A DNA stretch of 34,160 nt from Verrucomicrobiota bacterium. Its GTDB lineage: Bacteria > Verrucomicrobiota > Verrucomicrobiia > Chthoniobacterales > JAFAMB01. The notes under the pieces are model-generated. The model was given only the letters and a program-made list of their open reading frames with translations, did no database searches and had not been told where the DNA came from. A program made the position numbers and the translations under genes. The number at the start of each line of letters is the position of its first letter. The stretch's first letter is position 1. Shown piece by piece: positions 1-8,528 of this stretch. The stretch lies in contig JAFAQT010000431.1 of the NCBI GenBank assembly GCA_019246215.1, positions 1 to 34,160 on the forward strand, given 5' to 3'.

Positions 1-276
1 TAGGGAGCAACAAAGTCATCACGCCTTGCATCGGGCGCATCGAGGATCGACACGCCCCATTTCTGGCAACGGTTCTTGAGCCAGTTCTGAAATTGCTGAG
101 CGATATCGCCTAGGAGGTTGCGAGTAACCCGCAGGCCCTCGCGATAAAGCATTAAAGAAACCGATCACTCGTTCGGGTTGCTGAAAAGGCTGGATTAATC
201 CGTTCAAAAGAATCCGATCAAAACAACGGTAGCCAAATTTAATGCTATTTTTATGGTGTTCGCAGGAGGTGTTCAT
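1..276 (-). pseudogene. 5' part of an unrecognised gene, frame-disrupted and cut by the window edge
   Basis: An ATG at 276 is preceded by a GGAG ribosome-binding site about six bases upstream. The first 42 or so codons read cleanly (FGYRCFDRILLNGLIQPF, then PERVIGFFN). At about 148-153 the frame breaks: the original frame becomes low-complexity and stops at 19. Shifting by one base gives LYREGLRVTRNLLGDIAQQF and then NWLKNRCQKWGVSILDAP, open to the window edge. That second segment looks like true protein and, from memory, resembles the continuation of a widespread family of conserved hypothetical proteins beginning the same way, possibly linked to mobile DNA. I cannot name the function. One extra base or two missing bases explain the break, so this is either a pseudogene or a sequencing error. 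Confidence 0.5.
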
Positions 277-355
277 CGCTTGCTCCTAGGTGGTGAGATA
301 CCAGGAACTTACCGCGATGAATGCCTCTGCGAAATGCCGTGGCAAAACGGGCTAT

Positions 356-372
356 CAAGGGCGAAGCCCTTG
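356..372 (-). terminator. Hairpin downstream of the plsC operon, possible weak terminator
   Basis: CAAGGGC and GCCCTTG form a perfect 7-bp stem with a 3-base loop. On the minus strand it lies about 165 bases after the plsC stop and is followed by a short, imperfect T stretch. A second small stem (CTGGC/GCCAG) sits at 453-468. Apart from these I see nothing in the gap 277-535. The termination role is a guess from position. Confidence 0.25.
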
Positions 373-535
373 CCTAATTAGTTAACAGTCGCCGGTTTCA
401 GACGGAGAAGCATTGCAGAAACCTTTGTGTTCGCTCCGGAGATGGCATCAAACTGGCATGCTAGCCAGAAAAGCTTCAGGCATCATTTGGCGATCTCCTT
501 TACTGATAACTGCCGACTGATACTGACCACGGAAT

Positions 536-1162
536 CTACTGACGCCTTTTCTCGGGCATTTCTATAGCAGCAATTTCGGCCAGCACCTGCTCGCTGATCT
601 TCTGGTAGACTTCTCGATTATGGACCGGGAAATCCTCTTTTTTGAATCGCAACGGCTTGCCGACGACCACTGTGATCGGGTGCGGCCTAATTTTCCCGCC
701 TTTCGGCCAAGCTTCAAAGGATCCAAAGATTCGCATCGGGACGACAGGGGCGAGCGTCCTGGCAATGATCATGCCGATCCCGGGGCGAGCCCGTTGGATC
801 TGTCCGGTCAACGAGCGTGTGCCCTCCGGAAAAATCACCGTGCGATGTCCCTCTTTCAGCAGGTTAATGATCGTGCGAAATGCCGCGAGATCACCCCGCG
901 TAAGATCAACCGGAAGCGCGTTTACCCTGGCAATGATCGCTCCAAGCAACCTCTTTTCGAAGAGGGTCTTACGCGCCAGAAAGTAGACTTCGTTCTTGCA
1001 GGTAATACCGACCAGCGGAGGGTCAAGATAGCTCTGGTGATTCGCGGCCATTATTGCCGGTCCCTCTTCGATGATGTACTCCTGACCATAGGCGCGAAAC
1101 TGGAATATGACCCTGGCAACCGTCGCGCTCAGCACGTAACCCAGCCGATAAAGGGGCTTCAT
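536..1162 (-). CDS. plsC: 1-acyl-sn-glycerol-3-phosphate acyltransferase (PlsC/LPLAT family)
   Basis: A 208-residue acyltransferase of the lysophosphatidate acyltransferase superfamily, expected to add the second acyl chain in phosphatidic acid synthesis at the inner membrane face. The catalytic H-x4-D motif is present (NHQSYLD, His43 and Asp48 when counted from the TTG-initiated form), as is the FPEGTR glycerol-phosphate-binding motif near residues 112-117. The N-terminus (YRLGYVLSATVARVIF) is a plausible membrane anchor. The ATG at 1162 overlaps the cmk stop by one base (TGATG), implying translational coupling; an in-frame TTG three bases earlier is less likely. It is the last gene of tyrA-aroA-cmk-plsC. 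The exact acceptor (lysophosphatidate or another lysolipid) is inferred from the family. Confidence 0.92.
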   Translation of the reverse strand: MKPLYRLGYVLSATVARVIFQFRAYGQEYIIEEGPAIMAANHQSYLDPPLVGITCKNEVYFLARKTLFEKRLLGAIIARVNALPVDLTRGDLAAFRTIINLLKEGHRTVIFPEGTRSLTGQIQRARPGIGMIIARTLAPVVPMRIFGSFEAWPKGGKIRPHPITVVVGKPLRFKKEDFPVHNREVYQKISEQVLAEIAAIEMPEKRRQ

Positions 1163-1839
1163 CAATCGAGGCGGAGAGCTGTCAGAAGCCCTTTCATTTT
1201 TAGGCGTCCAACGATCTCTCCCACAACGCCGTCAATTGTTAGTGATGAACTATCGATTACATGCGCATCCTCGGCGATCGTCAGCGGAGAGGAGCGCCTG
1301 GAGGAATCCGCTCGGTCCCGGTAAAAAAGATCATCGCGTTGTCCTTGGAATGCCCTTCTTTGCGCGCGAACCTCAAGCGATGCATCGATGTAAAATTTGT
1401 AAAGAGTATCGGGGAAAACGATTGACCCGATGTCACGCCCCTCCATGACCAGGTCATCCCAACTCAGAAATGTCCGTAGATGCGCCACAAGAAATTCGCG
1501 CACCTCCGCAATCGCGGAAATACTGGAGACCGTTTGATTGACTTGTTCATTCCGCAAATGCGCCTCGGGATTAATCCCGTCGATCGAGAAAACCAGCTCC
1601 TTGCTTTGCAGATCAAATTTGAAGACAGATTTTCGCATCTGGCCACATACCGCGCTTGCATCGTTCGGCCCGATATGATGCTCACCGGCCAGCCAGGCGA
1701 TCCCTCGATAAAGCGCGCCGCTGTTGACGTAAGAAAAACCAAGTCTCTTAGCGAGCTTGCGCGCGACCGTGCTCTTTCCGGAAGCGGCAGGCCCATCAAT
1801 AGCAATCACGGAAAATTCGGAGACGTTGGCCGGATTCAA
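1162..1839 (-). CDS. cmk: Cytidylate kinase
   Basis: This 225-residue NMP kinase phosphorylates CMP/dCMP. The N-terminus carries the P-loop GPAASGKST (about residues 16-24) in the context VIAIDGPAASGKSTVA that is typical of Cmk, followed by YVNSGALYRGIAW. The MEGRDIGSIVFPD segment is the usual CMP-binding region, with the lid region (RAQRRAFQGQ) after it. Length fits the family. The start appears to be TTG at 1839, overlapping the aroA stop by four bases; a GTG ten codons in would also leave a plausible N-terminus. No clear Shine-Dalgarno site is visible for either. It lies between aroA and plsC, a common bacterial arrangement, but rpsA, which often follows cmk, is about 30 kb away here. Confidence 0.95.
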   Translation of the reverse strand: MNPANVSEFSVIAIDGPAASGKSTVARKLAKRLGFSYVNSGALYRGIAWLAGEHHIGPNDASAVCGQMRKSVFKFDLQSKELVFSIDGINPEAHLRNEQVNQTVSSISAIAEVREFLVAHLRTFLSWDDLVMEGRDIGSIVFPDTLYKFYIDASLEVRAQRRAFQGQRDDLFYRDRADSSRRSSPLTIAEDAHVIDSSSLTIDGVVGEIVGRLKMKGLLTALRLD

Positions 1840-3191
1840 TTTTTTTCTAAAGCTTCGGCCGGGTTAATGACAAGCGTGGGCGGCTTCTCGTCCGGGGCTA
1901 AAAATCTCTGCAGCTGCTCGGGGAAACCTGGGTACGACGTAGCGATGCAATCAGTGTCTTGGATCACAGTCTGATCACGGGCGAACATCCCTGCGATTGC
2001 GAAAGCCATGGCAACGCGATGATCGCCGTAGCTCTTCACGCGCGCCCCCAAAAGCGGGCTGCCGCCGTAGATCTCCAGTCCATCGTCCAGCTCAACGACC
2101 TCGACCCCCATAGCTGTCAAGTTGGTCGCGATGGCCGCCAAACGATCGGTTTCTTTCACGCGTAATTCCTTAGCATCGCAAATTACTGTCTTACCATGGG
2201 CCAATGCACCGGCTACAGCGAGAATCGGGATCTCATCGACGACATTTGGCACCTCGTCCCCTGCGATAATAGTTCCACGCAGCCGTCCACCTTGGATTCG
2301 AACTTCGCCCCTGGGTTCCCGTTGATCGCAATCTGCGATTACTTCGCGAACTCGCGCTCCCATACGTAACAGCACTGAGAGTATCCCTGTCCGGGTCTTA
2401 TTCAGTCCGATGTCGCGGACAAGAAGATCCGAATCTTCTTGCGCAGCGGCTGCCACCAACCAGAAAGCAGCGCTTGAAATGTCGCCGGGAACCGTGAAGT
2501 CTCTGGACTCCGGAACTTGGTCACCATACAAGGAGATGGCAATCCCCTGCCCCAGTTTTTCCCGTTGCGACTGAACGAGAAAATAAGACATCATTCTTTC
2601 GGTATGATCTCGTGTTGGGAACGGCTCCACGACCGTGGTCTTGCCAGAGGCTCTGAGCGCAGCGAATAAGATCGCGCTCTTGACTTGCGCGCTCGCCATT
2701 GGAAGCTCGTACCGAATCGGGCGCAGCCGAGCCCCCCGGATGACAAGCGGGGCTGCCCCATTCGCCCCGAGGGCATCAATCGATGCGCCCATTTGCGTAA
2801 GCGGCTCGATGACTCGACGCATCGGTCGCGACGAAAGCGAGCCGTCACCGACTAATCTAGATTCAAAGGGCTGCGTCGCAACTAGCCCGCAGAGCAACCG
2901 CATCAAAGTCCCAGAGTTGCCACAATCGATTGCCTGAGAAGGAGGATGAAGATTTCCCCGCTGACCGTGAATTATCAATGTCGTTTCTTCCGGTTGTTCG
3001 ATCGTAATCCCGAAATTTCGCATCGCGTTTACTGTGCATTGGCAATCGTGGCTTGGAAGGAAACCACGGACGACGCAGACACCGTTTGAAATTGCGGAGA
3101 GCAGAACCGCGCGATGCGACATACTCTTATCCCCTGGGACTCGAATTTCCGCCTCGATCGTTGGCGCCCTAAAAACCGATAGTTCTGACAT
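1836..3191 (-). CDS. aroA: 3-phosphoshikimate 1-carboxyvinyltransferase (EPSP synthase)
   Basis: This 451-residue protein catalyses the sixth shikimate-pathway step, joining shikimate-3-phosphate and phosphoenolpyruvate. Recognisable motifs in order are VPGDKSMSHRA at the N-terminus, DCGNSGTLMRLL (glycine-rich loop), SSRPMRR, MASAQVKSA, and LRVKETDRLAAI near the C-terminus. The VPGDKS-x-SHR form resembles the Bacillus-type branch rather than the E. coli one; the loop is GNSGT, not the alanine variant of glyphosate-tolerant enzymes. It begins with ATG six bases after the tyrA stop, and its stop overlaps the cmk start, so the three are probably co-transcribed. The C-terminus extends slightly past the usual end with a Lys/Glu-rich tail. 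Confidence 0.96.
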   Translation of the reverse strand: MSELSVFRAPTIEAEIRVPGDKSMSHRAVLLSAISNGVCVVRGFLPSHDCQCTVNAMRNFGITIEQPEETTLIIHGQRGNLHPPSQAIDCGNSGTLMRLLCGLVATQPFESRLVGDGSLSSRPMRRVIEPLTQMGASIDALGANGAAPLVIRGARLRPIRYELPMASAQVKSAILFAALRASGKTTVVEPFPTRDHTERMMSYFLVQSQREKLGQGIAISLYGDQVPESRDFTVPGDISSAAFWLVAAAAQEDSDLLVRDIGLNKTRTGILSVLLRMGARVREVIADCDQREPRGEVRIQGGRLRGTIIAGDEVPNVVDEIPILAVAGALAHGKTVICDAKELRVKETDRLAAIATNLTAMGVEVVELDDGLEIYGGSPLLGARVKSYGDHRVAMAFAIAGMFARDQTVIQDTDCIATSYPGFPEQLQRFLAPDEKPPTLVINPAEALEKN

Positions 3192-3197
3192 AATGCA

Positions 3198-4040
3198 TTA
3201 TGCCGATAACCTATCGCGATTCTCCTTGGCGTCGTCGAGCAAAGCTTGCAATTTTTTCACGTCTTTTTCGCCCAATAAAGTCATGGCTTCTTCCAGCTCT
3301 CTCTTGAAGGAGCGAAGCTGCTCTTGCAAGGCGTCTGCGTTCGCCAGCAGAATGTCCGCCCAGAGCTCAGGCGCGCCCGAGGCTATTCGGGTCGCATCAC
3401 GAAACCCGGGTCCGCAGAGTTCAAGCGCCGCCCTGTTGCTGGTCGCCGCGTGTTTCACCAGCAACGCGGCAATTAAATGAGGCAGATGACTCATCACTGC
3501 AACCAGCTGGTCATGCGCTGTAACGCTCACAAGCACGACGCGCGTGCCCAGTTTTTCCCAAAACCCGGTCACCAGCGTCACGCTCGCTGCCTTCAAGGCC
3601 AATTCCGGACAGAGAAATGTCACCGCACCGGCAAACAAATCATCGCGCGCAGCCTCCGGTCCGGATTTTTCCGAGCCGGCCATAGGATGGGCGGGAACGT
3701 ATTCGCAGCGGCCTCGCAAGGCAGTTGCGAGTACCTCCGCAATGGGTCCTTTGACGCTCGCCACATCCGAAACCACGTGCTCGGGACTCACCAGGTCATG
3801 TAACGCATTTCCGGTCTGTGCGAGTGCCCCGATCGGAGTGGCCAGAATTATCAGACGGCTGTTGGACACTAACTCCGAAAGATCATTCACCACCGATGCC
3901 GTCCGGAACCGCAGTCCGGCCAGCTTTTCAGAAGCGATGCGATCGTATAAGAAGACTCGATAACCGGCACGCAGGGCGGCGAGCGCAATTGACCCGCCCA
4001 TCATTCCAACACCGACAATGCCCACACTGCTTGCTTCCAT
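3198..4040 (-). CDS. tyrA: Prephenate dehydrogenase
   Basis: This NAD(P)-dependent enzyme turns prephenate into 4-hydroxyphenylpyruvate for tyrosine synthesis. With the start at 4040 it has 280 residues. A Rossmann GxGxxG fold lies at residues 10-15 (GVGMMG), and the conserved HPMAGSEKSGPEAA segment supplies the catalytic-region His. The open frame extends to 4106, but that extension would run through a strong hairpin (4054-4081). Homologues also start at the MEASSVGIVG position, so I chose 4040. No Shine-Dalgarno site precedes that ATG; the 13 bases between hairpin and ATG are T-rich. It is the first gene of the tyrA-aroA-cmk-plsC run. No chorismate-mutase or ACT domain is visible. Confidence 0.93.
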   Translation of the reverse strand: MEASSVGIVGVGMMGGSIALAALRAGYRVFLYDRIASEKLAGLRFRTASVVNDLSELVSNSRLIILATPIGALAQTGNALHDLVSPEHVVSDVASVKGPIAEVLATALRGRCEYVPAHPMAGSEKSGPEAARDDLFAGAVTFLCPELALKAASVTLVTGFWEKLGTRVVLVSVTAHDQLVAVMSHLPHLIAALLVKHAATSNRAALELCGPGFRDATRIASGAPELWADILLANADALQEQLRSFKRELEEAMTLLGEKDVKKLQALLDDAKENRDRLSA

Positions 4041-4053
4041 AATCAAAAGCAAG

Positions 4054-4081
4054 ACGGGACGCGCGCAAATGCGCGTCCCGT
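4054..4081 (-). terminator. GC-rich hairpin, intrinsic-terminator-like, between lipoprotein gene and tyrA
   Basis: ACGGGACGCGC pairs perfectly with GCGCGTCCCGT around a six-base loop. On the minus strand it follows the lipoprotein gene by about 33 bases and is followed by CTTGCTTTTGATT, a moderate T tract, then the tyrA ATG. The other strand has no T tract, so termination of the lipoprotein transcript is the likelier role. The core GGACGCGCG recurs in the hairpin at 34057-34082. Confidence 0.6.
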
Positions 4082-4114
4082 TAAGCCTAAGTATCAAAAA
4101 ACCCAAACTCTAGG

Positions 4115-4504
4115 TTAAGGTACCAGAAAGATCTTTCCCGTGTATGGATCTTTCACTTCCGCACCCGGCGGATAGCCTTCCACGTCGACTTCACCTGCGT
4201 TGGGGGCATACGGACTGATGACGCGTCCGGTTTTTCCAGGCACCTTGCTCGCAACGGGATAGTTCTCCGGCTGTGCAGGCGCGGTAGGAGAGGGCGTCGG
4301 AAAGGCTTCAGGAGGCGGCGTTTCTTCCGGTGCCGGCTCCGGTGTCTTTTTGGGTAGCGAGGTTACGGGTGGCGTTGGTGTCGGGACGGCACCATAGCCG
4401 TATCGATTCCCAGTGCCGGCTGTTTTCGGCCCGCTTGTTGTTTGACAAGCAACCAACGCCACACAAAAAGCGATCGGAACCAGAAGAATGAGGTGACGAA
4501 TCAT
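4115..4504 (-). CDS. Small proline-rich lipoprotein, function unknown
   Basis: A 129-residue protein. It begins with a short basic n-region (MIRH), a hydrophobic stretch ([15 protein letters not shown]) and a Cys at about residue 20 within a lipobox-like VAC, so it should be a lipid-anchored envelope protein. A long Pro/Thr/Glu-rich linker follows (about residues 38-90). A compact C-terminal part then contains [18 protein letters not shown] and [11 protein letters not shown], which look like a small conserved tail. I do not recognise a named domain. It stands alone, with hairpin 4054-4081 downstream. Confidence 0.8.
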   Translation of the reverse strand: MIRHLILLVPIAFCVALVACQTTSGPKTAGTGNRYGYGAVPTPTPPVTSLPKKTPEPAPEETPPPEAFPTPSPTAPAQPENYPVASKVPGKTGRVISPYAPNAGEVDVEGYPPGAEVKDPYTGKIFLVP

Positions 4505-4584
4505 AGGGAAAGGTTTGGACCAGAATTAATTCATTCAAGTTCGAATGACAATCGAAAATCGGGCAGGAACCGCTCACCCAATCG

Positions 4585-5196
4585 TCAATTCCCACCAACC
4601 TGACTCCGCAGAAACTGGATCAACAAGCGGAGTCGCTCACAAACCTCATAAGCTTCGAGCAGCTTTTGCCGCTGAAACGGTTCTCCCACAAAAGCAGCCG
4701 CCACAACATCGGAAAGGATTTCCGGAGAATCAATCTGCTTCAGATGTTCCATCAGATTGGGTGGAAGCGGGACGCCAATTTTTTCGATCCGAAGACAAAA
4801 CTCTTTCACCTTCTCGCTCAACGCGTCCGCTTGCAGTGGATTGCCCAGGATCGACTTCGCGATTTCAATTTTTGCGATTCGGAACGGATTTTCCTGAGTC
4901 CAGGTAATCAGTCGCACACGCGCCAATCCCTGCAGCACGAGATTAGAAGTGCCGTTCTCATTTCCGACGCACGCACGTATCAGTCCGACGCCGGCTACAG
5001 GGCAAAGATCCTCAATTCCTACTGCTTCTTCAATTCCCCTCTTTTTCAGCGCCACGGAAAACACGCGATCGCCCACCAGGCTATGCGCGAGCATGTCGCA
5101 GTAACGACGCTCAAAGATGTGCAAAGGCAGCAGTGAATGCGGGAAGAGCACTGCATTGGGCAAAGGCATCACGGGAACTTCTGTGGGGATTTCCAT
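4585..5196 (-). CDS. LON peptidase substrate-binding (N-terminal) domain protein
   Basis: This 203-residue stand-alone protein resembles the N-terminal substrate-recognition domain of Lon protease. The signature start PVMPLPNAVLFPHSLLPLHI leads into FERRYCDML, followed by GVGLIRACV and ARVRLITW, and an all-helical C-terminal half. No ATPase or protease domain is present. Such solitary proteins are common; their role is not well defined, possibly recognition of unfolded proteins. The ATG at 5196 overlaps the trpB stop (TGATG), with an in-frame GTG directly before it, so translation is probably coupled to trpB. The link with tryptophan synthesis is positional only. Confidence 0.88.
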   Translation of the reverse strand: MEIPTEVPVMPLPNAVLFPHSLLPLHIFERRYCDMLAHSLVGDRVFSVALKKRGIEEAVGIEDLCPVAGVGLIRACVGNENGTSNLVLQGLARVRLITWTQENPFRIAKIEIAKSILGNPLQADALSEKVKEFCLRIEKIGVPLPPNLMEHLKQIDSPEILSDVVAAAFVGEPFQRQKLLEAYEVCERLRLLIQFLRSQVGGN

Positions 5197-6485
5197 CACG
5201 GCGAAGGGATTGAAACTGCATTCGGAAGGCAGCTACTTCTTCCCAGCGGCACTTTCGTCGTCACCTGTTCCTCCTGGTTCCGAGCGGCAAGATGTTGAGC
5301 AATTTGATGCACGTCCTTATCTCCTCGGCCGGACAGGTTAATGATGACAACTTGCTCTCGATTCATTTCCCGCGCATGCTGGATCAGATAAGCGACAGCG
5401 TGTGTTGACTCAAGTGCCGGTATAATGCCCTCAGTGCTCGATAACTCAAGGAACGCGCTTAGAACGGCATCATCCGTGGCATAATCGTATTCCACTCTGC
5501 CAATATCGCGCAAATAGCTGTGCTCAGGCCCGACGGCGGCGTAATCGAGCCCGGCGGACACAGAATGAGTAAGTTGAATCTGGCCGTCATCATCCGCGAG
5601 CAACCAGGTTTTTGTCCCTTGCAGCACCCCGAGCTTACCAGTCTGGAAGCGCGCCGCATGTTCGCCGGGCCGAATTCCGCGGCCGCCAGCTTCCACGCCA
5701 ACCATTCGAACCCCAAGATCGTCCAGGAACGGGTAGAAAAGCCCGATGGCATTACTGCCGCCTCCGACACATGCCACCAGAAGATCCGGCAAACGTTGCT
5801 CCTGTTCAAAGATCTGTCGCTTTGCTTCCTCTCCGATCACCCGGTGAAGATCACGAACCAGCATTGGGTAGGGATGTGGTCCGTACGCCGTGCCAAGAAG
5901 ATAGTGCGTGGACCGAACGTTTGTGACCCAATCACGCATGGCTTCGTTGATGGCTTCCTTCAGCGTTGCCTGACCGGCAGTTACTGGAACAACTTTCGCC
6001 CCCAGGAACTCCATTCGCGCTACGTTCAGCGACTGACGTTCCATATCGACCTTCCCCATGTATACGACGCATTCAAAACCAAACCGGGCTGCGACGGACG
6101 CTGTCGCGACACCGTGTTGTCCGGCGCCGGTTTCTGCAATGACCCGGGTTTTGCCCATCCGCTTGGCGAGCAGGATCTGGCCCATCGCGTTATTGATCTT
6201 ATGCGCTCCGGTGTGCAATAAGTCTTCTCTCTTCAGATAAATTCGCGGCCCTTTTAGTTTCTCTGTGAGTCGTTCGGCATAGTATAGCGGCGTCGGACGC
6301 CCGCAGAACGATCTCAACAAACGATCCAGCTCGAGCTTAAAATTGGGATCTCTCCGGGCCCGGTCGTACTCGTCTCTCAATTCAGAGATTGCAGGCATCA
6401 ATGTTTCTGGAACGAACACGCCGCCATACGGGCCGAAGTGACCCTGAACATCCGGTATCTGGTTGAGTTCAGCTCGGGTACGCAT
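5196..6485 (-). CDS. trpB: Tryptophan synthase beta chain
   Basis: This 429-residue PLP enzyme condenses indole and serine to give tryptophan. Clear motifs are [15 protein letters not shown] at the N-terminus, [11 protein letters not shown], the PLP-lysine segment [10 protein letters not shown], the [12 protein letters not shown] loop, the phosphate-binding GGGSNAIG, and [13 protein letters not shown]. It is the TrpB1 type normally paired with TrpA. No trpA or other trp gene is adjacent here. Another possible start lies six codons upstream at 6503; neither has a good ribosome-binding site. The C-terminus carries about 25 residues beyond the usual HVIQ-like end, rich in polar residues. Its stop overlaps the LON-domain gene. 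Confidence 0.96.
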   Translation of the reverse strand: MRTRAELNQIPDVQGHFGPYGGVFVPETLMPAISELRDEYDRARRDPNFKLELDRLLRSFCGRPTPLYYAERLTEKLKGPRIYLKREDLLHTGAHKINNAMGQILLAKRMGKTRVIAETGAGQHGVATASVAARFGFECVVYMGKVDMERQSLNVARMEFLGAKVVPVTAGQATLKEAINEAMRDWVTNVRSTHYLLGTAYGPHPYPMLVRDLHRVIGEEAKRQIFEQEQRLPDLLVACVGGGSNAIGLFYPFLDDLGVRMVGVEAGGRGIRPGEHAARFQTGKLGVLQGTKTWLLADDDGQIQLTHSVSAGLDYAAVGPEHSYLRDIGRVEYDYATDDAVLSAFLELSSTEGIIPALESTHAVAYLIQHAREMNREQVVIINLSGRGDKDVHQIAQHLAARNQEEQVTTKVPLGRSSCLPNAVSIPSP

Positions 6486-6566
6486 AAGAGTGTAGGGGAC
6501 CATTGCCGGTGTCAGCGGCAGGAATCAAGAAATTCTTTGGAGTCGGATCTGACGAATAGTACCTGT

Positions 6567-7586
6567 TCACCGTTCACCGTGCGCCGCGGACAGGCCGATA
6601 CGCCCTGCCGCCAGGCGAACCGCACGGCGGTGTGGCGACGGCATGGGAACCGAGTCGAGGAGCTCCAGTCGATGCCAAACCTGGCCGAGGCCGACCGTGG
6701 CCGGCGGCTCGCTTAAAAATACGTTCAGACGAACTACATAGCGTGTGATCGGATAGCTCAAGCTAAGAAAAGGGAAATCCCCATTATCTTGCGCCAGGGA
6801 TGGTAGAGTCCACAAACCATGCCAACGTTTGCCCAGGCTCTGCTCCAACAAAATCCGCCCCTCTTTCAACGCTAGAAAATGATTTTCAATCTTTTTTTCG
6901 ATTCTTTGTCGCCCTCTCTTTTTCGGCAGCGACTCAGGATCCTTGGCTGCGCAAAAGGATCGAACCGGACAAATGACGCAGAGTGGTTTTCGAGGCAAAC
7001 AGATTGTCGCACCCAGCTCCATCAAAGCTGAATTCAATAGGCGAGGACGGGTACTCTGAACGTATTTCGACGCAAAATCCCACAGTACTCGGCCCACATC
7101 CGTCTGATCCACCGGCTCTTGCAAATCCAAAATCCGGGTTAAGACTCTTTCGATGTTTGTGTCGACAATCGGCGCCGGCTGGTCAAACGCAAAGCTCGCT
7201 ATTGCGCCCGCGGTATATCTTCCGATGCCGGGTAGCCTCAGCAATTCGTCCACCGCAGACGGGAACTTTTCGTTCCGCTCGAAGACAATTATTTTTGCGC
7301 ATTTGTGCAGATTGCGGGCCCGGTTGTAGTAGCCTAGCCCTTGCCAGGCGAGAAGTACCTCGGATCCATCCGCTTCTGCCAAATCATGTAATGTCGGAAA
7401 TCGCTCGAGCCAACGGTGATAGTAGCGGATGACGGTTGCAACCTGGGTTTGCTGAAGCATCAATTCCGATACCAGAATCGGATACGGATCGCTGGTGACG
7501 CGCCACGGCAGTGTGCGGCCATGACATTGAAACCATGCGGCCAATTCCGTGCGAAACTCCGTGATTTTGCTAAAAAATTGTCCCAT
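6567..7586 (-). CDS. mutY: A/G-specific adenine DNA glycosylase
   Basis: MutY removes adenine mispaired with 8-oxoguanine. From the ATG at 7586 it has 339 residues. The catalytic Glu41 lies in SELMLQQTQVA, the helix-hairpin-helix is LPGIGRYTAGAIASFAF (about 118-134), and the catalytic Asp142 is in PIVDTNIERVL. The [4Fe-4S] cluster is Cys196-x6-Cys203-x2-Cys206-x5-Cys212. A NUDIX-like C-terminal domain (about 235-335), which reads 8-oxoguanine, begins with FLALKEGRILLEQ. The open frame extends upstream to 7712, but this would run into rnhC and carries no family sequence. It diverges from rnhC with only 12 bases between start codons. Confidence 0.95.
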   Translation of the reverse strand: MGQFFSKITEFRTELAAWFQCHGRTLPWRVTSDPYPILVSELMLQQTQVATVIRYYHRWLERFPTLHDLAEADGSEVLLAWQGLGYYNRARNLHKCAKIIVFERNEKFPSAVDELLRLPGIGRYTAGAIASFAFDQPAPIVDTNIERVLTRILDLQEPVDQTDVGRVLWDFASKYVQSTRPRLLNSALMELGATICLPRKPLCVICPVRSFCAAKDPESLPKKRGRQRIEKKIENHFLALKEGRILLEQSLGKRWHGLWTLPSLAQDNGDFPFLSLSYPITRYVVRLNVFLSEPPATVGLGQVWHRLELLDSVPMPSPHRRAVRLAAGRIGLSAAHGER

Positions 7587-7598
7587 CCTGACGAACCG

Positions 7599-8528
7599 GT
7601 GAACTCTTATACGATAGCAATCCAACCTTCCCAGGCAGAAGCGCTCAGAAAGCTCCTTAAAGAGCAAGGATTCGAATTTGCCGATCGACCCTACACAATC
7701 TTTTTCGCCCAAAAAGCAAAACTATCGGTGGCCGTGTACGAAAAGGGCCCAAAGGTTGTCGTTCAAGGGAAAGGAACCGAAGATTTCGTCCGATTCTATC
7801 TCGAACCGGAAATCTTGAAGGAGGCGCGGATCGGCTACGAGGAAGTGCTTAATCCTGCAATGTTCGAGCCGCACTTCGGGATCGACGAAAGCGGGAAGGG
7901 AGATTTTTTCGGACCACTTGTCATTGCCGGAGTTTACGTCGATCGGGAGATCGCCCGACGGCTTCTTTCCCTTGGAGTAACGGACAGCAAAAAAATCGGT
8001 TCGGATCGCAGAATCCGACAACTCTCTGAGGAAATCGATAAAACACCCGGTCTGGCAGCCAATATCGTTCTAATCGGGCCGGAGAAATACAATCTGCTGT
8101 ACGAAAAATTCGCTAATCTGAACGATCTGCTGGCATGGGGTCACGCACGGGTAATTGAGAATCTGCTGCAGCTGAGACCAGAATGCAAAAGGTCGCTCTC
8201 CGATAAATTCGCTAATGAACGAGTGATCCGACGCGCACTATTGAAACGGGCGAGAGAGATTCAGATTGATCAGCAGACCAAGGCAGAATCGGATATCGCC
8301 GTCGCGGCGGCGTCGATCCTTGCCCGGGAAAAATTTGTGCGCTGGATGGACGATCGCGGTAAAGTGATGGGAATCGCCCTTCCAAAGGGTGTTTCAGCAA
8401 CAGTCAAATCGGCCGCCCGAGCTGTCGTGGAAAAAGGAGGTCGTGACTCTTTACGAACAGTTGCAAAGATGCATTTCCGAACTTCGTCCGAGGTTCTCCA
8501 AGAGCCGACCAACGAGGCGAAGAGTTAG
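7599..8528 (+). CDS. rnhC: Ribonuclease HIII
   Basis: This 309-residue enzyme cleaves the RNA strand of RNA-DNA hybrids. The N-terminal TBP-like domain (about residues 1-85), which marks RNase HIII rather than HII, precedes the catalytic GIDESGKGD (94-102). After these come TDSKKI (Asp129) and the SDIAVAAASILAREKF helix. I place the start at GTG 7599, because the N-terminal domain normally begins a few residues before YTIAI and the frame upstream lies inside mutY on the other strand. No clear Shine-Dalgarno site is seen. An ATG at 7416 in the same frame would add 61 residues with no family resemblance. The HU-type gene follows 157 bases downstream. Confidence 0.92.
   Translation: MNSYTIAIQPSQAEALRKLLKEQGFEFADRPYTIFFAQKAKLSVAVYEKGPKVVVQGKGTEDFVRFYLEPEILKEARIGYEEVLNPAMFEPHFGIDESGKGDFFGPLVIAGVYVDREIARRLLSLGVTDSKKIGSDRRIRQLSEEIDKTPGLAANIVLIGPEKYNLLYEKFANLNDLLAWGHARVIENLLQLRPECKRSLSDKFANERVIRRALLKRAREIQIDQQTKAESDIAVAAASILAREKFVRWMDDRGKVMGIALPKGVSATVKSAARAVVEKGGRDSLRTVAKMHFRTSSEVLQEPTNEAKS

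Noticed and set aside
620-1324. 234-residue open frame on the plus strand
   Set aside because: It lies opposite plsC and cmk, both clear; its translation is rich in Arg/Asp/Pro with no family resemblance, a shadow frame.
5520-6221. 233-residue open frame on the plus strand
   Set aside because: Antisense to the conserved core of trpB; no domain-like sequence.
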